Position numbers and translations under genes: made by a program. DNA of 64,000 bases from assembly GCF_040298565.1 (NCBI RefSeq), contig NZ_JBEPAK010000005.1, positions 19,333 through 83,332 of the forward strand, given 5' to 3'. Position 1 is the first letter of the stretch. Every line of letters begins with the position of its first letter. This document shows, one piece after another, positions 59,401 to 64,000 of this stretch. The notes beneath the pieces are model-generated. The model ran no database searches and was not told the DNA's origin. It was given only the letters and a program-made list of their open reading frames with translations. The stretch is from Kitasatospora sp040298565 (GTDB lineage Bacteria > Actinomycetota > Actinomycetes > Streptomycetales > Streptomycetaceae).

Positions 59401-59496
59401 GCCGACCGGGTGCGCCGCGCCGACCGGGTGCGCCGGGCCGACCGGGTGCGCCGGGCCGACCGGGTCCGCCGGGTGCGCCGCGCCGACCGGGGCCCG
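59401..59496. repeat. 18-bp tandem repeat just after the GntR gene
   Basis: GCCGACCGGGTGCGCCGC/G units lie head to tail at 59401-59418, 59419-59436, 59437-59454 and 59455-59472 (one or two changes each), then a 9-base partial and a fifth unit from 59482. It fills the space between the GntR and mycoredoxin stops. Confidence 0.88.
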
Positions 59497-59507
59497 TCCG
59501 GCGCGGA

Positions 59508-59765
59508 TCAGGCCGCGAGCGCCTTCTTCACCTGCAGCAGGCTCGGGTTGGTCATCACGACCTGCTCACCGCCGCCCGCCGGCTGCACCAGCACCGTCGG
59601 CACCGTCTGGTTGCCGCCGTTCACCGACTCCACGAAGGCCGCCGACGCCGGGTCCTCCTCGATGTTGATCTCGGTGTAGCCGATGCCTTCACGGTCCAGC
59701 TGGCTCTTGAGCCGGTTGCAGTACCCACACCAGGTCGTGCTGTACATCGTCACGCTGCCGGACAT
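59508..59765 (-). CDS. mrx1: mycoredoxin (glutaredoxin-fold, mycothiol-dependent)
   Basis: An 85-residue glutaredoxin-like protein starting MSGSVTMYSTTWCGYCNRLK with the CGYC active site. The rest follows the fold: GIGYTEINIEEDPASAAFVE, GGNQTVPTVLV (cis-Pro loop) and MTNPSLLQVKKALAA. It reduces mycothiol-mixed disulfides. I start at the ATG 59765, preceded by GAAGGAGCCCCCTCG; a longer reading to 59846 crosses the promoter. It lies next to uvrD2 and nudC, as Rv3198A does. Confidence 0.93.
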   Translation of the reverse strand: MSGSVTMYSTTWCGYCNRLKSQLDREGIGYTEINIEEDPASAAFVESVNGGNQTVPTVLVQPAGGGEQVVMTNPSLLQVKKALAA

Positions 59766-59810
59766 CGAGGGGGCTCCTTCGAAAGAGAGGGACACACGGT
59801 CTCCGAACGG

Positions 59811-59836
59811 AACGTCCACCGCGCGGCGGGCATTCC
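59811..59836 (-). promoter_or_regulatory. SigR-type promoter for the mycoredoxin gene
   Basis: On the minus strand GGAAT (59836-59832) and GTT (59813-59811) are separated by exactly 18 bases, a perfect match to the thiol-oxidative-stress sigma factor SigR consensus. It ends 46 bases before the ATG. Confidence 0.75.
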
Positions 59837-59929
59837 GGCATGCCATCGATCAGCACGCAGAGCGATCATCCTGCGATCACACCGGGCCTGTGGACAACCC
59901 CGCCCGGACTGTCCCACCGGACTGAGAAG

Positions 59930-62197
59930 ATGGAACGCATGCAGGAAGACCTCTTGAGCGGCAACCCGTACGACGCCCCCCACGGCTCCCCCTGGGCCGA
60001 CCCCGGCGCCGCCACGGGCCCCGACGCCGTGCTCGCCGGGCTCGACCCCGAACAGCGCGCCGTCGCCACCGCCCTGCACGGCCCCGTCTGCGTCCTCGCC
60101 GGCGCCGGCACCGGCAAGACCCGGGCCATCACCCACCGCATCGCCTACGGCGTGCGCAGCGGCGTCTACCAGCCCGCCCAGGTCCTCGCCGTCACCTTCA
60201 CCGCCCGCGCCGCCGGCGAGATGCGCGGCCGCCTGCGCCAGCTCGGCGCCGACGGCGTCCAGGCCCGCACCTTCCACGCCGCCGCCCTGCGCCAGCTCCA
60301 GTACTTCTGGCCCCGAGCCGTCGGCGGCCCGGTGCCCCAGCTCCTCGAACGCAAGGTCCAACTCGTCGCCGAAGCCGCCGGCCGCTGCGGACTGCGCGTC
60401 CAGCGCACCGAACTGCGCGACCTCACCGCCGAGATCGAATGGGCCAAGGTCACCCAGACCGCCCCCGAGGACTACCCCGCCGCCGTCGCCAAATCCGGCC
60501 GCGAAGCCCCCCGCGACCCCGCCGAGACCGCCCAGGTCTACCGGGTCTACGAGGAGACCAAGACCCGCCGCGGCAGCATCGACTTCGAGGACGTCCTGCT
60601 CCTCACCGCCGCCATCCTGGAGGACCGCCCCGACATCGCCGACCAGGTCCGCTCCCAGTACCGGCACTTCACCGTCGATGAGTACCAGGACGTCTCCCCC
60701 CTCCAGCAGCGCCTGCTCGACCAGTGGACCGGCCCCGACGGCGGCGCCAGCCTCTGCGTCGTCGGCGACGCCAGCCAGACCATCTACTCCTTCACCGGCG
60801 CCACCCCCGACTACCTCCTCGGCTTCCGAAGCCGCCACCCCCAGGCCACCGTCGTCAAACTCGTCCGCGACTACCGCTCCACCCCCCAGGTCGTCCACCT
60901 CGCCAACGGACTCCTCGCCCAGGCCCGCGGCGAAGCCGCCCGCCACCGCCTCGAACTCGTCTCCCAGCGGGAAGCCGGCCCCGAGCCCGTCTACACCGAG
61001 TACGAGGACGAACCCACCGAGGCCGAGACCACCGCCCGCCGCATCAAGGACCTCCTCGCCACCGGCGTGCGCGCCAGCGAGATCGCCGTCCTCTTCCGCA
61101 CCAACGGCCAGTCCGAGGTCTACGAACAGGCCCTCGCCGACCTCGGCGTCCCCTACCAGCTCAAGGGCGCCGAACGGTTCTTCGAACGCCCCGAGGTCCG
61201 CGACGCCGGCATCCTGCTGCGCGGCGCCGCCCGCGCCGCCGCCGACCCCCTCACCGCCGGCACCCCCGACCTCGCCGGCCAGGTCCGCGCCGTCCTCGCC
61301 ACCCGCGGCTTCACCCCCGAACCCCCCGCCGGCTCCGGCGCCGTCCGCGACCGCTGGGAATCCCTCGCCGCCCTCGTCCGGCTCGCCGAGGAGTTCGAAC
61401 GGACCCGCACCGCCGACGGCCGCACCACCGACCTCGCCGCCTACGTCGCCGAACTCGACGCCCGCGCCGCCGCCCAGCACGCCCCCGCCGTCGAAGGCGT
61501 CACCCTCGCCTCCCTCCACGCCGCCAAGGGCCTCGAATGGGATGCCGTCTACCTCGTCGGCCTCACCGAGGGCACCCTGCCGATCATCTACGCCAAGACC
61601 GACGAACAGATCGAGGAGGAGCGCCGCCTCCTCTACGTCGGCGTCACCCGCGCCCGCCGACACCTCAGCCTCTCCTGGGCCCTCGCCCGCTCCCCGGGTG
61701 GCCGCGCCTCCCGCAAACCCAGCCGCTTCCTCGACGGGCTGCGCCCCGGCTCGGGGATCCCGGGCGCGCGCAGCGGCGCGCGAGGCGCGCGGGGGAGCGT
61801 CGAGACCGGCGAGCGCTCGGCCGCCCGACGGGCCCGCGGACCGGTCAAGTGCCGGGTCTGCGGCAAGGTCCTCACCGAGGCCGTCGAACGCAAGCTGCGC
61901 CGCTGCGAGGACTGCCCCTCCACGATGGACGAGGGCCTGTACGAACGGCTGCGTGACTGGCGGGCCCGGCAGGCCAGGAAGCAGGGCGCCCCGGCCTACG
62001 TGGTGTTCACCGACGCGACGCTCATGGCGATCGCCGAGGACGTGCCCGCCAGCCGCCAGGAACTGGCCCAGATCTCCGGGGTGGGCGCCATGAAGCTGGA
62101 CAAGTACGGGGCCGCCGTGCTCTCGTTGTGTGCGGGGGAGGAGCCCGAGGAGGATCCGGACGGCGTCGAGGACGACGGTCCGGTCGATCCGGCGTGA
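59930..62197 (+). CDS. uvrD2: ATP-dependent DNA helicase UvrD2
   Basis: A 755-residue SF1A helicase. Motifs: LDPEQRAVATALHGPVCVLA, AGAGTGKTRAITHRIAYGV, VLAVTFTARAAGEMRGRLRQ, FTVDEYQDVSPLQQRLLD, VGDASQTIYSFTGA, LASLHAAKGLEWDAVYLVGL and LYVGVTRARRHL. The C-terminus has the UvrD2-specific tetracysteine CRVCGKVLTEAVERKLRRCE-DC, followed by an HRDC domain (TDATLMAIAEDVPASRQELA, QISGVGAMKLDKYGAAVLSL). I use the ATG at 59930 (GAGAAG upstream); an ATG at 59840 adds 30 residues and one at 59939 removes three. Confidence 0.94.
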   Translation: MERMQEDLLSGNPYDAPHGSPWADPGAATGPDAVLAGLDPEQRAVATALHGPVCVLAGAGTGKTRAITHRIAYGVRSGVYQPAQVLAVTFTARAAGEMRGRLRQLGADGVQARTFHAAALRQLQYFWPRAVGGPVPQLLERKVQLVAEAAGRCGLRVQRTELRDLTAEIEWAKVTQTAPEDYPAAVAKSGREAPRDPAETAQVYRVYEETKTRRGSIDFEDVLLLTAAILEDRPDIADQVRSQYRHFTVDEYQDVSPLQQRLLDQWTGPDGGASLCVVGDASQTIYSFTGATPDYLLGFRSRHPQATVVKLVRDYRSTPQVVHLANGLLAQARGEAARHRLELVSQREAGPEPVYTEYEDEPTEAETTARRIKDLLATGVRASEIAVLFRTNGQSEVYEQALADLGVPYQLKGAERFFERPEVRDAGILLRGAARAAADPLTAGTPDLAGQVRAVLATRGFTPEPPAGSGAVRDRWESLAALVRLAEEFERTRTADGRTTDLAAYVAELDARAAAQHAPAVEGVTLASLHAAKGLEWDAVYLVGLTEGTLPIIYAKTDEQIEEERRLLYVGVTRARRHLSLSWALARSPGGRASRKPSRFLDGLRPGSGIPGARSGARGARGSVETGERSAARRARGPVKCRVCGKVLTEAVERKLRRCEDCPSTMDEGLYERLRDWRARQARKQGAPAYVVFTDATLMAIAEDVPASRQELAQISGVGAMKLDKYGAAVLSLCAGEEPEEDPDGVEDDGPVDPA

Positions 62198-62320
62198 GCC
62201 GGCACGGGCGCGGTCCAGGGGACTGCTCGGGGGACTTCGAAGCCGGCGCGGCGACGTGCGGCGGGCCGCACCGCGGACCGCGCCCGAACCGCCGGCCGAT
62301 CCGATCGCGGAACTCGCGCG

Positions 62321-62359
62321 AAAAATAGTTTGCGCGGCATACCGGGAGCGCAATAGCCT
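62321..62359 (+). promoter_or_regulatory. WblC/WhiB7-type autoregulated promoter
   Basis: AAAAATAG (62321-62328) lies directly upstream of a -35 TTGCGC (62330-62335), with a -10 TAGCCT (62354-62359) 18 bases on. An AT-rich block next to the -35 is the hallmark of WhiB7-activated promoters bound through the AT-hook. It is the only likely source of the wblC leader transcript, with start near 62366. Confidence 0.72.
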
Positions 62360-62502
62360 GCCGGAGCGGTCAAGGGGACGCGGTCGCACGGGGTGAAACC
62401 TGTGCCGATTCCCCTCGCCCCACAGCTACACCGAGACAGACATCCGAACATTCGGAGCCAGGGGAACCAGGCTCCGCGAGACGCCGAGAGGAGGCGAAGA
62501 CA

Positions 62503-62991
62503 GTGGGAAACATCATGATCACCAAAATGACTGGCCAGACCGTTGTCGCTGCCTCCCTGCGTGCCGCCCGCCTGCGGGCGCTCGCCGAGCTCGGTGGAAC
62601 CGGTCTGGGTCTCGACGCCACCGGTGTCTTCGTCGCCTCCGCTGTCAGTGGTCTTGGACACACTGATCTGCACGGCGCGGATCTGCGCATCGCGGATCTG
62701 CACCTCGCGGGCGGCAGGAGTGTCGAAGGCACCGTCGTCGAGACCGGTCTGTCCCGTGACTGGGCGTCGGTCGGCACGTCGCGTCCCATGTGCGACGAGC
62801 GACCGATCCAGGCACCGAAGGCGGCCGTAGCCGCCGCCATGCACGGCGGCTATGCGCAGGTCATCGGTGCCGGAAACGCCCAGAAGCAGAACGAGCAGCA
62901 GATCAAGCAGGCCAAGGCCGCCTTTATCGGCACCGAGGCCACCCGGATGTGGGCCTTCCGCGGCCCTGAACCCTGGAGAGAACGAACCTGA
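62503..62991 (+). CDS. 162-codon leader frame upstream of wblC
   Basis: Open from a GTG at 62503 behind GAGGAGGCGAAGACA to TGA at 62991. It begins MGNIMITKMTGQTVVAASLR and ends TRMWAFRGPEPWRERT. No family, span or catalytic motif is recognised. It contains a DLHGADLRIADLHLAGG segment and a Gln/Lys-rich helix (AQKQNEQQIKQAKAAF). The third positions are less strictly G/C than in flanking genes (many GGT, CGT, GAT codons). Its last codons form the 5' arm of an antiterminator, so translation of this frame, rather than its product, may be what matters, as in uORF-mediated control of whiB7/wblC. It could also be a real small gene. Confidence 0.6.
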   Translation: MGNIMITKMTGQTVVAASLRAARLRALAELGGTGLGLDATGVFVASAVSGLGHTDLHGADLRIADLHLAGGRSVEGTVVETGLSRDWASVGTSRPMCDERPIQAPKAAVAAAMHGGYAQVIGAGNAQKQNEQQIKQAKAAFIGTEATRMWAFRGPEPWRERT

Positions 62992-63060
62992 GTCAGCCTC
63001 AGGTCGGCACCTCCAGGGCCGCGGAACCCGTCACACCGGGATCCGCGGCCCTTCTGTTTT
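62956..63060 (+). promoter_or_regulatory. wblC attenuator with mutually exclusive antiterminator and terminator
   Basis: Terminator: AGGGCCGCGGA (63015-63025) pairs with TCCGCGGCCCT (63042-63052), with CCCG/CGGG inside, followed by TCTGTTTTG. Antiterminator: TTCCGCGGCCCT (62956-62967), within the leader frame, pairs perfectly over 12 bases with AGGGCCGCGGAA (63015-63026), the same arm. ACCTGAG/CTCAGGT (62986-62992/62998-63004) folds over the leader stop codon, and CCCTGGAG/CTCCAGGG (62971-62978/63011-63018) gives another option. A ribosome reaching the stop would free the terminator; one stalled earlier would allow antitermination. Confidence 0.85.
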
Positions 63061-63159
63061 GTCCGGTACGCAAGACCACCCAGGCCCTCCGGGGCCTCCG
63101 GCCCAGCACCACCAGTCCACTGGGCCGGAACCACTGAGAAGACGAGGAAGACGCCCACA

Positions 63160-63528
63160 GTGTCCACGGTCATCACGCCGCCCATCCCGTCCGTACCGCC
63201 GACAAGCCAGATCACCAAGGCCGACCAGGCCGACCCTCCGGAGGTTCCTTCCATGCAGATCAGCTCGATCGAGCAGGCCGAGGCACTCGGTCTCCCCATC
63301 CCGTGCCGCGCCTTCGACCCCGAGGTCTTCTTCGCCGAGACGCCCGCCGACGTCGAGTACGCGAAGTCCCTCTGCGGCACCTGTCCGGTGAAGGACGCCT
63401 GTCTGGCCGGCGCCCTCGAGCGGCGCGAGCCGTGGGGCGTCTGGGGTGGCGAGCTCTTCGTCCAGGGCGTCGTCGTGGCCCGCAAGCGGCCGCGGGGCCG
63501 TCCGCGCAAGACCGAGGTCATGGCGTGA
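63160..63528 (+). CDS. wblC: WhiB7-type Wbl transcription factor WblC
   Basis: A 122-residue [4Fe-4S] transcription factor that binds SigA region 4 and activates intrinsic antibiotic-resistance genes. The four cluster cysteines are in IPCRAFDPE and SLCGTCPVKDAC. The G(V/I)WGG turn is REPWGVWGGELFVQG. The C-terminal AT-hook is KRPRGRPRK, which defines the WhiB7/WblC subgroup. The first 31 residues are Pro/Thr-rich. The GTG at 63160 follows GAGGAAG and gives the family length; an ATG at 63253 behind GGAGG could yield a shorter form. Expression is expected to be autoregulated and attenuated in the leader. Confidence 0.95.
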   Translation: MSTVITPPIPSVPPTSQITKADQADPPEVPSMQISSIEQAEALGLPIPCRAFDPEVFFAETPADVEYAKSLCGTCPVKDACLAGALERREPWGVWGGELFVQGVVVARKRPRGRPRKTEVMA

Positions 63529-63926
63529 ACCCCGCCGACCACGCCAGGCCCGTCCGCAGGGGAGAGCAGCCCCCGCTGGACACGGCCCTCCGCCGATCCG
63601 TACGGATCGCCGCCGCCAAGGCCGACGCAGCCGCCCGCACCCGCCCATTCCCGAGCACGCACCACGAGCAGGACCACCACATGACCCCCGCCGCCATCGA
63701 TCCGACCGTCCGCGCCGAGCAGACCACCGAACTTCAGACCCAGAACAGGATCCTCGAGATGCAACTCCTGCATGAATCCCTGGCCCGTGCCCATATGCAA
63801 GACAGGATGCACGAGGCCGAGAACCAACGGCTCGTCAGCCGGGTCGTCCGGGCCCGCAAGCTCAAGCAGCGGGCCGAGCGGGCCTCGATGCGGGCCCGCA
63901 AGGCGCTCGCCGTCGCCCTGATGTAA
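63525..63926 (+). CDS. basic coiled-coil protein coupled to wblC
   Basis: A 133-residue protein read from the GTG that overlaps the wblC stop (GTGA), with GAGG eight bases upstream; an ATG at 63681 would give 81 residues. The N-terminal half is Arg/Pro/Ala-rich. The C-terminal half is a long coiled coil, TTELQTQNRILEMQLLHESL, then RAHMQDRMHEAENQRLVSRV and a very basic end (ARKLKQRAERASMRARKALA). No family recognised. The overlap suggests cotranslation with WblC, so it may be a partner of it or use nucleic acid binding, but this is inference. Confidence 0.72.
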   Translation: MNPADHARPVRRGEQPPLDTALRRSVRIAAAKADAAARTRPFPSTHHEQDHHMTPAAIDPTVRAEQTTELQTQNRILEMQLLHESLARAHMQDRMHEAENQRLVSRVVRARKLKQRAERASMRARKALAVALM

Positions 63927-63977
63927 GGGCCGCCGCCGGTTCGTTCGACCGGCGCACCGCCGCTGTCGTGCCGCAGG

Positions 63978-64000
63978 CCGCTCCCGTCCACGGGGAGCGG
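63978..64000 (+). terminator. 8-bp hairpin at the right edge
   Basis: CCGCTCCC (63978-63985) pairs with GGGAGCGG (63993-64000), 52 bases after the coiled-coil gene. The window ends here, so any tail is unseen. Confidence 0.5.

Overview
The window looks like chromosomal core sequence from a streptomycete (Streptomyces or a close relative such as Kitasatospora). It is very GC-rich with G/C-dominated third codon positions, uses many GTG and some TTG starts, packs genes tightly with GTGA/TGATG overlaps, and carries actinobacterial markers: an ECF SigE with a zinc anti-sigma, a mycoredoxin, AdnAB-type helicase-nucleases, UvrD2, MoeZ, DUF3107, DUF3117 and a Wbl protein with an AT-hook. I see no tRNA, rRNA, insertion sequence, prophage or CRISPR array.
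Layout. Positions 1-9.2 kb: SirB1-like protein (cut by the left edge), GNAT enzyme, 7Fe ferredoxin, DapC, a secreted protein, a lysozyme-like membrane protein, DapE, a LOG-family protein, a FolP2-type DHPS homologue and a DivIVA-domain protein. 9.2-18.6 kb: Tag glycosylase, enoyl-CoA hydratase, DUF3117, O-methyltransferase, SigE/anti-sigma/TatB, Mrp, DUF1003 and an MgtE-N/CBS protein. 18.7-26.1 kb: split-barrel protein, EamA exporter, CorA, SUFU-domain protein, PHP phosphoesterase, a zinc-ribbon protein, a 52-aa protein and a hydrolase. 26.3-31.3 kb: DEAD-box helicase, ferritin-like protein, DUF3107 and a TetR regulator. 31.5-36.9 kb: hydrolase, then a glycosyltransferase/membrane protein/epimerase group. 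37.2-48.8 kb: MoeZ, a large polytopic protein with a kinase-like insert, an alkyltransferase-like protein and two UvrD/RecB-type helicase-nucleases. 49-57.3 kb: PP2C phosphatase, EEP phosphatase, a PadR/ABC/FtsX module and an M20 dipeptidase. 57.4-64 kb: NudC, GntR regulator, mycoredoxin, UvrD2, and WblC (WhiB7) behind a long leader.
How the genes relate. From memory, the order matches two separate Mycobacterium tuberculosis blocks (about Rv1177-Rv1232 and Rv3197-Rv3211) that lie side by side here. Themes are lysine/diaminopimelate synthesis (dapC, dapE), envelope and oxidative stress (SigE module, mycoredoxin, MoeZ), DNA repair (Tag, ATL, AdnAB, UvrD2) and antibiotic-induced resistance control (WblC).
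The strongest regulatory finding is upstream of wblC. An AT-rich WhiB7-type promoter drives a leader holding a 162-codon frame whose last codons can pair with the 5' arm of an intrinsic terminator, so antiterminator and terminator are mutually exclusive. Also notable are a GGAACC-N16-CGTT SigE-type site before sigE, GGAAT...GTT SigR-type sites before the mycoredoxin and moeZ, a leaderless padR with operator palindromes in its promoter, and GC-rich tandem repeats at the 3' ends of several genes.
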